Below, in pieces: positions 35,732 through 45,800 of a stretch of DNA of 64,000 nt (position 1 is its first letter; every line of letters starts with the position of its first letter). Below the pieces are notes generated by a model that searched no databases, was not told where the DNA came from, and saw only the letters and a program-made list of their open reading frames with translations. A program made the translations under genes and the position numbers. This DNA is from Variovorax sp. 770b2 (GTDB lineage Bacteria > Pseudomonadota > Gammaproteobacteria > Burkholderiales > Burkholderiaceae_C): assembly GCF_900115685.1 (NCBI RefSeq), contig NZ_FOXJ01000002.1, forward strand, positions 744,001 to 808,000, in the 5' to 3' direction.

Positions 35732-37624
35732 CTATGCGTCGGTGTGGAGCAATGCGGCGGCGCGCTGGGCCTGGATCGCCTGGCGCAGCACGCGCGGCGA
35801 GACCGGCTTGTAGAGCACGGTGATGCCGGCGCTCGCCACTTCGCGCAGGCGGTCCGGCTTGGTCTCGCCGGTCACCAGGAGGCGCGCCGTGCCGGCGCCG
35901 ATGCCGCGCGGATGGCGCTCCAGCGCGGCGATCACGTCCAGCCCGTTGTCGCCGCCCTGCAGCAGCAGGTCGCTCACCACCACGTCGGGCGGCTGGTCCC
36001 AGGTGTCGGCCAGCGCGAGCGCCTCGGCGCGGGTCTGCGCGGCCATCACCTCCGCGCCCCAGTTGGCCAGCACCACGATCAGCCCTTCGAGGATGGTGCG
36101 CTCGTCGTCGATCACCAGGATGCGCAGGTTCGCCAGGCTCGCCTCCTCGTCCTCGATGCCGGCCGCCATGGGCGAGGGCACGGGCGCCGTGAGCGCCGCC
36201 GGCGCCGAGCGCACCAGCACCCGCACGCAGGTGCCCTTGTGCAGCCGGGAGCTGAGCTCCACGCGCGTGTTCAAAAGCTCCGCCAGCCGCTGCACGGTGG
36301 CCAGCCCGAGGCCCATGCCGCGCGCGCCGCGCGCCGACTGGCGGCCGGTCGGCTCCACCTGGTAGAACTCCTCGAACACCCGCGTCTGGTGCTGCGCTGC
36401 GATGCCCACGCCGGTGTCCACCACGTCGATGCGCACGCCCTTGCCGCGGCGCCGCGCGCCGATCAAGACGCCCCCCTCGATGGTGTGGCGCAGCGAGTTG
36501 GACACCAGGTTGTTCAAGATGCGCGAGAGCATCACGTAGTCGCAGCGCACCCAGAGCTCCGTCTTGCGCGCCACCAGCCTGAGGCCCTGCTGCTCGGCCA
36601 CCGGGCGGAAGTTGCGGCTGATCTCGTCGAACAGGCGGTCCAGCGGAAAGTCGGCCCACTGCGGCTGCAGCACGCCGGCATCGAGCTGCGAGAGGTTGAG
36701 CAGTTCCGAGAAGAGCCGGTCCAGCGACTCGACGCATTCGCGGATGTGGCCGATGCGCTGCAGCTTCACCGGATCGGTCTCGCCGTTGGCCAGCCCGTCG
36801 GAAAAGAGCGTGAGCGCGTGCAGCGGCTGGCGCAGGTCGTGGCTGGCCGCGGCCAAAAGGCGCGTCTTGGCCTGGCTGGCCACTTCGAGCAGCGCGTTCT
36901 TGCGCGCCAGCTCGGAGGTGGCCTCGTTGATGCGGCTTTGCAGCAGCCGGCGGCTTTCGGCCAGCGCGCGCGCCGCCTGGTTGAAGCCCAGCTGCAGGTG
37001 CTGCACCTCCAGCGTGCCCTCGATGGCCACGCTCGCGTCCTCGCCGGCGCCCAGGCGGTCGACCGCCTTGCCCAGCGCGCGGATCGGCTCGCTGATGCGC
37101 CGCGCCGCCCACCAGCCGGCCAGCCCCACGCCCACCAGGCTGAACGCCAGCACCACCGCCACGTTGAGCCACACCGAGCGCCGGGCGTTCTGCACCGCGG
37201 AGAGACCGATCTCGACCATCACCTTGCCGTTGTGGCGCCCGTCGTCGGCCACGATCGGCACCACCACCTGCAGGCCCTCGCCGCGCGCGCGGTCGACGGT
37301 TTCGGAATTGGCCACGATCTCGCCGTCTTCGGTCCAGATCTGCACCTGCTGCACGTGCGGCTGGTAGGTGCCCGACTGGGCCGTGCGCTGCAGGGCGCGC
37401 TTGTCCATGCGCGCGAGCGGCGCCTGCGCCACCGTGGCCACCTGCAGCGCCACCGTCTGCGCGTTGGCGCGCATGAGTTCGGTGAGGTTGCCCAGGTGCT
37501 GGCGCGTGAGCACGGCAATCGCAGTCAGCGTGGCCGCGGTCGCCGGCACCAGCGCCAGCAGGATCAGCTGCTGGGCGAAGGTGAGGCGCGCAAGCTTGCG
37601 CAGGACGCGGAAGTTCCAGTTCAT
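35732..37624 (-). CDS. Hybrid sensor histidine kinase/response regulator (second)
   Basis: A 630-residue hybrid kinase, paralogous in layout to the one at 32470. Two membrane segments (about 18-40 and 152-172) flank a periplasmic sensor region; a HAMP (about 173-225), a coiled coil and the kinase core follow, with His262 (AAASHDLRQPLHA), NNLVSNSLRHT and GMGLGLATVQ. The C-terminal receiver has the acceptor Asp552 (VVVSDLLLQGGD) and Lys in VLYKPVSP. It diverges from a gene for a PhnD-like binding protein across 163 bp, suggesting that this protein and the kinase work together (inference). Confidence 0.9.
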   Translation of the reverse strand: MNWNFRVLRKLARLTFAQQLILLALVPATAATLTAIAVLTRQHLGNLTELMRANAQTVALQVATVAQAPLARMDKRALQRTAQSGTYQPHVQQVQIWTEDGEIVANSETVDRARGEGLQVVVPIVADDGRHNGKVMVEIGLSAVQNARRSVWLNVAVVLAFSLVGVGLAGWWAARRISEPIRALGKAVDRLGAGEDASVAIEGTLEVQHLQLGFNQAARALAESRRLLQSRINEATSELARKNALLEVASQAKTRLLAAASHDLRQPLHALTLFSDGLANGETDPVKLQRIGHIRECVESLDRLFSELLNLSQLDAGVLQPQWADFPLDRLFDEISRNFRPVAEQQGLRLVARKTELWVRCDYVMLSRILNNLVSNSLRHTIEGGVLIGARRRGKGVRIDVVDTGVGIAAQHQTRVFEEFYQVEPTGRQSARGARGMGLGLATVQRLAELLNTRVELSSRLHKGTCVRVLVRSAPAALTAPVPSPMAAGIEDEEASLANLRILVIDDERTILEGLIVVLANWGAEVMAAQTRAEALALADTWDQPPDVVVSDLLLQGGDNGLDVIAALERHPRGIGAGTARLLVTGETKPDRLREVASAGITVLYKPVSPRVLRQAIQAQRAAALLHTDA

Positions 37625-37690
37625 CGATGCATTGAACCCATGGGGCGCGAGCTTATGGGCGCGGCGGCGAACATGGAAGACAGGAAAAAC

Positions 37691-37767
37691 ATCACGAAAT
37701 TAACTTGTATTTGATATTTAATGGCGTCCGATTCGCCCATGTTAGACCCGCTGGTCCGCAGCGGACC
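37691..37767. promoter_or_regulatory. Divergent promoter region with AT block and inverted repeat
   Basis: Between the divergent kinase and binding-protein genes, 37691-37722 is strikingly AT-rich for this genome (ATTAACTTGTATTTGATAT and following), a likely promoter for one or both genes. A perfect 7-bp inverted repeat, GGTCCGC-A-GCGGACC, lies at 37753-37767, a candidate operator 20 bp before ATG 37788. Confidence 0.45.
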
Positions 37768-37787
37768 TACGCCTTTCGGCTCCCAAA

Positions 37788-38849
37788 ATGCTGGTTTCCC
37801 TGCGCTTTTCCGCCGTTTTTCCTGCCGCCTTGCCTGCCGCCTTAGCCGCCGCCTTGCGGGCTGCGGCCCTGGCGTTTTGCTTCGGCCTGCCGATGGCGGC
37901 CAGTGCCCAGCCCACGCCGTCCGATGCGGCCCCCGTGCGCTTCGGCATCCTGCCGCTGGGTGGCGCCTTCGAGTCGCGCAGCGACTGGGACCCGCTGCTG
38001 GCCGAGCTGAGCCGCGCCATCAACCGCCCGGTGAGCGTGCTCTCGGTCAATTCGTACGAGGCGCTGGAGCAGGCCATCCAGCGCGACGAGGTCGACATGG
38101 CCTTCCTCTCGGGAAAGATGGCGCTGGACGCCGTGACCCAGCGCCGCATGAAGGTGGTGGCGCAGGTCGTGCGGCACGACGGCCTGCCCGGCTACCGCGC
38201 GCTGCTGCTCGCGCGCAAGGCGCCGCCCCTCAATACGCTGAAGAACCTGCTGGACCAGCCCGACCGCTGGCGGATCGCGCGCGGCGAGAAGCAGTCGGTG
38301 TCGGGCTTCATCGTGCCGCAGCTGCAGCTGTTCCTGCCGAACCACATCGCGATGGAGACGCGCTTTCTGAGCGAAGTCGTGGGCACCCACCAGACCAACG
38401 CGCTGGCCGTGGCCAACAGCGAGGCCGACGTGGCCACCAACAACTCGGCCGACTTCGAACGCTTCAGGCTGCGCTTTCCGGCCGAGGCCGGGCGGCTGCA
38501 GGTGATATGGGAGTCGGAGCTCATCCCGCATGCGCAGATCGCGGTGCGGCGCGAGTACCCGGCCGAATTGCGCGGCCGCGTGCAGGCCTTCCTCACCGCC
38601 TACGGCCGCGGCAAGGGGCCGCGCGGCGACGCCGAGCGCGTGGTGCTCAAGTCGCTGCACGACCTGGCCGGCTTCGTGGCGGCCGACAACAGCTCGCTGC
38701 AGCCCGCGGCCAGGCTGGCCTACCAGCTGGCAAAGCAGAACGCCATGACGGCCCAGTGGGTGAACGACGCCGCGCGGCAGGCCCGGCTGCAACGCATCGA
38801 GAGCGGCTATGCCGAGCAGGTCGGCGTGCTCAAGGACGCGACGCCTTGA
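37788..38849 (+). CDS. PhnD-like periplasmic substrate-binding protein (copy 1)
   Basis: A 353-residue exported protein with a signal peptide ending near AASAQP (about residue 41). It resembles phosphate/phosphite/phosphonate ABC-type binding proteins: VRFGILPLGGAFESR, LSVNSYEALEQAIQRDEVDMAFLSG and ADVATNNSADFERF. It is a clear paralogue of the next gene, sharing RRMKVVAQ, RALLLARK, NALAVANSEADVATNN-like and LQVIWESE segments. No permease or ATPase gene is near; a divergent hybrid kinase is. A sensory role is therefore likely (inference). No clear ribosome site precedes ATG 37788. Confidence 0.8.
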   Translation: MLVSLRFSAVFPAALPAALAAALRAAALAFCFGLPMAASAQPTPSDAAPVRFGILPLGGAFESRSDWDPLLAELSRAINRPVSVLSVNSYEALEQAIQRDEVDMAFLSGKMALDAVTQRRMKVVAQVVRHDGLPGYRALLLARKAPPLNTLKNLLDQPDRWRIARGEKQSVSGFIVPQLQLFLPNHIAMETRFLSEVVGTHQTNALAVANSEADVATNNSADFERFRLRFPAEAGRLQVIWESELIPHAQIAVRREYPAELRGRVQAFLTAYGRGKGPRGDAERVVLKSLHDLAGFVAADNSSLQPAARLAYQLAKQNAMTAQWVNDAARQARLQRIESGYAEQVGVLKDATP

Positions 38850-38972
38850 GGTGACGCCTTGCCCTTGCTTTTCCGCGCGTCGTGTTGTGTGATGCGGCCT
38901 GTTCGGAGCGTGATCGTGGCGTGCGGTGATCGTTGATCGAACAGGAGCATCCCCCCACAAGCCCATCGCGAC

Positions 38973-40007
38973 ATGTTTGCCGTACTCAAGCATCTGCTGA
39001 CCGCAGCGCTCGCCGCAGCCACCGTGCTGCTCCTGCCATCGCCGGCCCTGGCGCAGGTCACCCACGAGAAATCCACCCCGTCCCTGCAGGCCATCCGCTT
39101 CGGCGTGCTGCCGCTGGGCGGCACCGTCGAGTCGCGGGCCCTGTGGACGCCGTTCATGGCCGACATGAGCCGCTCGCTCGGCATTCCGGTCAATGCCTAT
39201 TCGGTGCCGTCGTACGAAGAGCTCGACCGCGCCATCGGCCGCGACGAAATCGACATGGCCTTTCTCTCGGCCAAGATGGCGCTCGATGCCGTGATGCAGC
39301 GGCGCATGAAGGTGGTGGCGCAGATCGCGCGGCGCCCCGGCATGCCCGAGCACCGCGCCGTGCTCCTGGCCCGCAAGAGCGGCCCGCTCAACACCCTGGA
39401 GGGCATGCTCGCCCAGCCCGAGCGCTGGCGCCTTGCGCGCGGCGACAGCCGCTCGGTCACCGGCTTCGTCGTGCCGCAGAGCCAACTCTTCCTGCCGCAC
39501 AACATCGAGATGGAGACGCGCTTTCGCAGCGAATTCATCGGCACCCACCAGGCCACCGCGCTGGCCGTGGCCAACGGCGATGCCGACGTGGCCACCAACA
39601 ACACCACCGACTTGGAGCGCTTCCGCCAGCAGTTTCCGATCGAGGCCGAGCGGCTGCAGGTCATCTGGGAGTCCGAGCCGCCGCCCGGCGCGCCGATGGT
39701 GGTGCGGCGCAACTACCCGCCCGAGTTCCAGGCGAAGCTGCAGACCTTCCTCGTCACCTACGGCCAGGGCAAGGGCCCGCGCGCCGAGGCCGAACGCGAA
39801 GTGCTCAAGAACCTGCGCGCCACCTACGGCTACGCCGCGGTCGACGACAGCGCGCTCTTGTCCGAGGCGCGGCTCGAATACCAGCTGGGCAAGCAGCGCG
39901 CCATGGCCGCCGCGTGGGTGAACGAGGCGGCGCGCGCGCAGCGGCTGCAACGCATCGAAAAGGCCTACGCCGAGCAGGTCGAGACATTGCGCGCCGGCGG
40001 ACGCTGA
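38973..40007 (+). CDS. PhnD-like periplasmic substrate-binding protein (copy 2)
   Basis: A 344-residue exported protein, tandem paralogue of the gene at 37788. Signal peptide about 1-27 (ending SPALAQV). Shared blocks include IRFGVLPLGGTVESR, DEIDMAFLSAKMALDAV, RRMKVVAQIARR, GDADVATNNTTDLERF and LQVIWESEPP. The two copies diverge most at their N-termini and around the C-terminal helices, so they may bind different ligands. The 123-bp gap between them shows no terminator. It is the last gene before the T6SS locus. Confidence 0.8.
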   Translation: MFAVLKHLLTAALAAATVLLLPSPALAQVTHEKSTPSLQAIRFGVLPLGGTVESRALWTPFMADMSRSLGIPVNAYSVPSYEELDRAIGRDEIDMAFLSAKMALDAVMQRRMKVVAQIARRPGMPEHRAVLLARKSGPLNTLEGMLAQPERWRLARGDSRSVTGFVVPQSQLFLPHNIEMETRFRSEFIGTHQATALAVANGDADVATNNTTDLERFRQQFPIEAERLQVIWESEPPPGAPMVVRRNYPPEFQAKLQTFLVTYGQGKGPRAEAEREVLKNLRATYGYAAVDDSALLSEARLEYQLGKQRAMAAAWVNEAARAQRLQRIEKAYAEQVETLRAGGR

Positions 40008-40039
40008 CGCACCGGCCCGCACGGCCACACCGGTGCGCC

Positions 40040-40056
40040 TAGTCCCTTCGCCGTAG
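40040..40056 (+). promoter_or_regulatory. TAG-N11-TAG motif upstream of tssK
   Basis: TAGTCCCTTCGCCGTAG, followed by TAGGCC at 40074 and TTAGGCGG at 40081. It lies about 105 bp before the tssK start, the first gene of the long T6SS transcript, and shares 13 of 17 positions with the site before the CHAT/TPS operon. Confidence 0.35.
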
Positions 40057-40160
40057 CTCCAAACCCCTTCATCTAGGCCATTAGGCGGATTTGCCCGCCG
40101 CTCCGCGCGACTGAAACTTCATGTTTCTTTCAGGCAACCCTTGCCGTTGACGGAGTGCGG

Positions 40161-41492
40161 ATGAGTTGGCGAACAAAAGTGGTCTGGAGCGAGGGGATGC
40201 TGTTGCAGCCTCAGCACCTGCAACAGAGCGAGCGTCATGCCGATCATGCAAGGCATGTGCTCTTGCGTTCGACCACCCCGTATGCCTGGGGTTTCGCCGA
40301 ACTCGAGATCGACCAGGCCGCGCTCACGCTGGGCAAGCTCGCGCTGGTGCGCGCGGTCGGCATCTTCGGCGACGGCACGGTGTTCGACATGCCGGCGGTC
40401 GATCCGCTGCCCGAGCCCATCGACATTCCTTCTTCCATGCGCGACGAGGCCGTGGTGCTCGCGCTGCCGCTGCGCCGCGCGGGGGCCCGCGAGGCCGATG
40501 CCGAAGACTATGAAGAGCTGGTGCGCCACCGCGTGCTCGAGTCCGAGGTGCCCGATTCCAACACCGCCGGCGAGCGCACCGCCATGCTGCAGCTGGGCCA
40601 GCTGCACACGCGCCTCATGCGCGCCGGCGAGGCCACCGACGCCTGGACCACCATGGGCGTGGCCCGCGTGGTCGAGCGCCGCACCGACAACCAAGTGCAG
40701 CTGGATCGCGGCATGCTCCCGCCCCTGCTCGACGTGGCCGGCCATGCAGTGATCCGCGCCTGGCTGGACGAGCTGCTGGGCCTCCTGCGCCAGCGCGGCG
40801 AGGCGCTGGCCGGGCGCATGACGCAGGGCGGCACCGGCGGCGTGGCCGAGATCGCCGACTTCATGCTGCTGCAGGCGGTGAACCGCAACGAGGCCATCTT
40901 TGCGCACCTGGCGAAAAGCGCGATGCTGCACCCGCAGCACTTCTTCGAACACGCGCTGGGCCTGGCCGGCGACCTCTCCAGCTTTCGCGACTCGCGCCGC
41001 GTGGCGCGCTTCGGCCCCTATGTGCACGACGACCTCGCGCTGAGCTTCCGTCCGGTGATGGACGACCTGCGCCGCAGCCTCTCGATGGTGTTCGAGCAGT
41101 CGGCCATCCGCATCGAGCTGCACGACCGCAAGCACGGCGTGCGCGTGGCGATGGTCACGGACGTGGAGCTGCAGCGCAAGGCCACCTTCGTGCTCGCGGT
41201 GAACGCCAACATGCCCAGCGAGGCGCTGCGCGCGCGCTTCCCCACGCAGGTGAAGATCGGCCCGGTCGAGCGCATCCGCGACCTGGTGAACCTGGCGCTC
41301 CCGGGCGTCACGCTCACGCCGATGCCGGTCGCGCCGCGCCAGATTCCCTTCCACACGGGCGCCAACTACTTCGAACTGGAAACGCGCAACAGCGACCTGT
41401 GGCGCCAGCTCGAGCAATCCGGCGGCATCGCGATGCACATCGCCGGCGACTTTCCCGGCCTCGACCTCGCGTTCTGGGCCATTCGTTCCTAG
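40161..41492 (+). CDS. tssK: Type VI secretion baseplate subunit TssK
   Basis: A 443-residue TssK, which links the T6SS baseplate to the TssJLM membrane complex in the cytoplasm. The family opening KVVWSEGMLLQPQHLQQ is intact, as are ADFMLLQAVNRNE, HPQHFFEHAL and the C-terminal IPFHTGANYFELE. ATG 40161 is preferred over GTG 40155 because GGAG lies 5 bases upstream of it. It is the first gene of the locus, 33 bp ahead of tssL. Confidence 0.95.
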   Translation: MSWRTKVVWSEGMLLQPQHLQQSERHADHARHVLLRSTTPYAWGFAELEIDQAALTLGKLALVRAVGIFGDGTVFDMPAVDPLPEPIDIPSSMRDEAVVLALPLRRAGAREADAEDYEELVRHRVLESEVPDSNTAGERTAMLQLGQLHTRLMRAGEATDAWTTMGVARVVERRTDNQVQLDRGMLPPLLDVAGHAVIRAWLDELLGLLRQRGEALAGRMTQGGTGGVAEIADFMLLQAVNRNEAIFAHLAKSAMLHPQHFFEHALGLAGDLSSFRDSRRVARFGPYVHDDLALSFRPVMDDLRRSLSMVFEQSAIRIELHDRKHGVRVAMVTDVELQRKATFVLAVNANMPSEALRARFPTQVKIGPVERIRDLVNLALPGVTLTPMPVAPRQIPFHTGANYFELETRNSDLWRQLEQSGGIAMHIAGDFPGLDLAFWAIRS

Positions 41493-41524
41493 CCACATCG
41501 GGCCGACGGAAACGGAACACCATC

Positions 41525-42889
41525 ATGAGCACACCTCCGGACCCCTTTGCCGCCTTCGAGTCGGAACGCACGGTCATCAAGCCCAAGCCGCGCACGCCGG
41601 CCGGCACGCCGCCGGCGGCATCGCCCGCGCCGTTCTTCGGCGGCGCCGACCCGACGCCCGCGGCCGAGGTCGGCGACATCGGCCTGCTCAACCCGCTGGT
41701 GTCGGCGGCGGGCAAGCTGCTGGTGCTGATCGGCAAGCTGCGCAACCTCGCGCAGCCGCCCAACGTGCCGGCGCTGCGCGCCTCCACCGCCGACGCGGTG
41801 AACCAGTTCGATGCCAGCGCGCGCCGCTCGGGCGTGAGCAACGAATCGGTGCTCGCCGCTCGCTACGTGTTGTGCACCGCGCTGGACGAAGCCGTGGCCA
41901 ACACGCCCTGGGGCGTGCAGGCCGGCTGGAACAAGCAGAGCCTGCTGGTGCAGTTCCACAACGAGACCTGGGGCGGCGAGAAGGTGTTCCAGCTGCTGGC
42001 CAAGCTCGCGCAGGACGTGCCCACGCACCGCCAGTTGCTCGAACTCATCTACAGCGTGCTCGCGCTCGGCTTCGAAGGCCGCTACCGCGTGGTCGACAAC
42101 GGCCGCGCGCAACTCGATTCGGTGCGCCAGCGCCTGGCCGACCTGATCGCCAAGGACCGCCCGCAGCTCGAACCCGAGCTCTCGCCGCACTGGCGCGGGC
42201 AGGGCGCGGGCACGGTGCGGCTGCGCGAATCGCTGCCGCTGTGGGTGTTCGCCGCGGGCTTCGCGTTCCTGCTCGCGCTGGCGTGGGTCGGCATGCGGCT
42301 CATGCTGAACAACCGCTCCGACACCACCTATGCGGCCGTCTCGGGCCTGCGCGTGCCCAACATACAGATCGCGCCGCCGGCACCGCCCGCGAAGACGCCG
42401 CGGCTCGCGCGCTTTCTCGAACCTGAAGTCAAGCAAGGGCTCGTGACGGTGACCGACGAGGCCGACCGCAGCGTGGTGCGGCTGCGCGGCGACTCGTTCT
42501 TCAGCTCCGGCAGCGCCGAGCCGATGGCCGCGTCGCTCCCGGTGCTGCGCCGCATCGGGCAGGCGCTGGCCGAGGTGAAGGGCGAGGTGCTCATCACCGG
42601 CCACTCCGACAACCAGCCGATCCGGTCGCTCCGCTATCCCTCCAACTGGCACCTCTCGGCCGCGCGGGCCGATGCGGTGAAGGGCGCGCTCACCACGCTG
42701 GTGGACCCCGCGCGCATGCGCTCGGACGGCAAGGCCGACGCCGAGCCCGTGGCCGCCAACGACACGCCCGCCAACCGGGCGCGCAACCGCCGCGTGGACA
42801 TCGTGCTGCTGACCGAGCCCGAGCGCGTGGCTGCTTCCGCTGCACCGGCCCCGGCCCCGGCTGCTCCCGTTCCAGGAGCGACGAAATGA
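41525..42889 (+). CDS. tssL: TssL (DotU) fused to an OmpA-like peptidoglycan-binding domain
   Basis: A 454-residue inner-membrane subunit of the T6SS. A Pro-rich N terminus leads into the cytoplasmic DotU domain (about 55-230; NPLVSAAGKLLVLIGKLR, ALDEAVANTPWG, FHNETWGGEKVF), one membrane helix (about 237-257) and a periplasmic OmpA-like domain (about 300-435; FFSSGSAEPM, ITGHSDNQPI, NRARNRRVDIVLL). Fused TssL proteins of this kind anchor the apparatus to the cell wall. The stop overlaps the tssM start by ATGA. The Ala/Pro tail after the OmpA domain is low-complexity. Confidence 0.94.
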   Translation: MSTPPDPFAAFESERTVIKPKPRTPAGTPPAASPAPFFGGADPTPAAEVGDIGLLNPLVSAAGKLLVLIGKLRNLAQPPNVPALRASTADAVNQFDASARRSGVSNESVLAARYVLCTALDEAVANTPWGVQAGWNKQSLLVQFHNETWGGEKVFQLLAKLAQDVPTHRQLLELIYSVLALGFEGRYRVVDNGRAQLDSVRQRLADLIAKDRPQLEPELSPHWRGQGAGTVRLRESLPLWVFAAGFAFLLALAWVGMRLMLNNRSDTTYAAVSGLRVPNIQIAPPAPPAKTPRLARFLEPEVKQGLVTVTDEADRSVVRLRGDSFFSSGSAEPMAASLPVLRRIGQALAEVKGEVLITGHSDNQPIRSLRYPSNWHLSAARADAVKGALTTLVDPARMRSDGKADAEPVAANDTPANRARNRRVDIVLLTEPERVAASAAPAPAPAAPVPGATK

Positions 42890-45800
42890 TCAAAAAAATC
42901 TTCGGCTTCCTGTTCAGCCCGCTGCTGCTGACGCTGCTCGCGCTCATCGTCGTCGGGCTGCTGATCTGGTGGATCGGCCCGCTGGTGAAGATCGGCGCGC
43001 TCGCACCGCTCGAAAGCGAAATGGTGCGCGCCATCGTCATCGGCGTGATCGTGCTCCTCGTGGTGCTGCGCGTGCTGTGGCGGCGCTGGCGCGCGCGCCG
43101 CGCGAGCCAGCACCTGACCGACGGCCTCATGAAGGCGCCGGCCGCCAAGACCGATGCACCGGTCAACGGCGAACAAAAAATTCTCGACACGCGCTTCAGC
43201 GAAGCCGTCGCCACCTTGAAGCAGATGCGCCTGCACGCCGCCGGCAAGAAGCCGGGCTGGCGCGACTGGATGTCGATCTCGGGCGGCAGCTACCTGTACG
43301 ACCTGCCGTGGTACGTCTTCATCGGCGCGCCAGGCGCGGGCAAGACGACGGCGCTCGTGAACTCGGGCCTCTCGTTCCCATTGGCCGAGAAGTTCGGCCC
43401 CGGTGCGATCCGCGGCGTGGGCGGCACGCGCAACTGCGACTGGTGGTTCACCGACGAGGCCGTGCTCATCGACACCGCCGGCCGCTACACCACGCAGGAC
43501 AGCCATCAGTCCGAGGACAAGAGCGCGTGGGAAGGCTTCCTCGGCCTGCTCAAGAAGGCGCGCCCGCGCCGTCCGCTCAACGGCGTGTTCCTCACGGTGA
43601 GCGTGGCCGACCTGCTGAGCCAGGGGCCCGAGCAGCGCACGCAGCTGGCCGCATCGATCCGCGCGCGCCTGCTCGAACTCGACAGCAAGCTCACCACGCG
43701 CCTGCCGGTGTACGTGCTCGTCACCAAGAGCGACTTGCTCTACGGCTTCACCGACTACTTCGACGACCTGGGCAAGGAACAGCGCGCGCAGGTCTTCGGC
43801 TTCACGCTGCCGGCCGACGAGAACGTGCAGACCGAGGAGAAGGGGCTCTCGACCGCGTTCCACCGCGAGTTCGCGCTGCTGCACAACCGCGTGAACGACG
43901 GCCTCATTCCGCGCATGCAGCGCGAGACCGACGGCACGCGCCGCGCGGCGATCTTCGGCTTCCCCGCGCAGTTCGGCTCCATCGGCTCGCTGCTGTCCGA
44001 TCTGCTGGACCAGGTGTTCACCGGCTCGCGCTTCGCGCAGCCGCCGTGGGTGCGCGGCGTGTACTTCACCAGCGGCACGCAGGAGGGCAGCCCCATCGAC
44101 CGCGTGATGGGCAGCCTCTCGCGCAGCTTCGGCATCGAACGCGCGATGCTCGCGCCGCAGAAGTCGAGCGGGCGCAGCTACTTCCTCACCTCGCTCCTGC
44201 GCGACGTGGTGTTCCCCGAGCAGCGCCTGGCGGGCGCCGACGTGAAGCTGGAGCGCCGCCGCCACCTGCTGCGCATGACCGGCGTGACCGCGATGACGCT
44301 GGTCACCCTCGGCCTCCTGGCCGGCTGGGGCTACAGCACCTGGCAGAACATGAACTACCTGAAGTCGGTGGAGGCCCGCGCCGAGCCCGCACAGAAGACG
44401 CTGGCCAACCTGCCGGTGCAACTGCAGAACCTGGTCGAGGTGGCGCCCGTGATGCAGGGCGTGCGCGACATCTGGAAGACGCCCGACAACCGCCAGGGCG
44501 ACGAGCCGCTCAGCATGACGCTGGGCCTCTACCAGGGCGACAAGCTCGACGCGGCCGCGCGCCTGGCGCACCAGCGCGCGCTGAACGACGTGTTTCTGCC
44601 GCAGATCGCCAAGCGCATCGAGGACCAACTGCGCACCGCGCAGAAGGACAACCTCGAATACACGTATGAAGCGCTCAAGAGCTACCTCATGCTCTACCAG
44701 CCCGAGCACTTCGACCCCGAGGCGCTGAAGGCCTGGATCACGCTCGACTGGGCGCGCAGCCTGGACCGCGGCATTCCCGAAGACCAGCGCCTGGCGCTGG
44801 AAGACCAGCTCGATGTGCTCATCGCGCAGGGCCCGCCGCGCTCGCCGCTCAAGATGGACGAGAACCTGGTGCGCAGCGTGCGCGCCGTGCTCGCGAGCTA
44901 CCCGCTGGAGCAGCGTGTGTTCAGCCGCCTGAAGCGCCAGCGCGCGACCAAGGACATCCCGGGCTTCAGCGTGGCGACGGCAGCCGGCCCCTCGGCGCCG
45001 CTCGTGTTCGAGCGCATCAGCGGCAAGCCGCTGACCGAAGGCGTGCCGGGCATGTTCACCTACGACGGCTATCACAAGCGTTTCCAGAACGAAGTCACCG
45101 TGCTCACCGGCCTGCTCGCCGCCGAAGACCCGTGGGTGCTCGGCCAGGACAAGAGCGCCGCCGACCGCCTGCGCGACGTGGCCGCGCTCGGCGCGCTGAC
45201 CGATCGCGTGCGGCGCCTGTACCTTGCCGAATACGTGAAGCAATGGGAAGCGCTGCTCGGCGACGTGCGCCTGATCCGCGCCACCGGGCTGGAAAAAAAC
45301 ATCGAGGCCGCGCGCATCCTCTCGGGCGTGAGCTCGCCGCTCGCGAACTTCCTGCGCGCCGTGGTGAAAGAGACCACGCTCATCCCCTCCGACCAGCCCA
45401 AGGACGTGGTGAGCAAGGCCACCGCCACCGTCGCCAGCACCCGCAAGGGCCTGGAAGACCTGTTCGGCGGCGACCCCAACAAGCCGGTGGCGACCGGCAA
45501 GCGCATCGAGAGCATCGTGGACGACCGCTTCGAGCCGCTGCGCCGCCTGGTCACTGCCGCGGCCCCAGGGCAGCCCGCGCCGATCGACGATGCGCTGAAG
45601 CTCTTCAACGAGGTGTACGTGTACCTGAACGCGGTCGATACGGCCGTGAAGGGCCGCACCTCGCCGCCGCCGGGCGACGTGGCCGGCAAGCTCAAGGCCG
45701 ACGCCGGCCGCCTGCCCGAGCCGGTGCGCTCGATGGTGGAGAACCTGAGCCAGTCGGGCGCCGCGCAGGCGCAGGTGGCCGAGCGCGGCAACCTGAGCCA

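Noticed and set aside
37788..40007. A phosphonate ABC transporter operon
   Set aside because: Only binding proteins are present; no permease or ATPase gene lies within the window near them.
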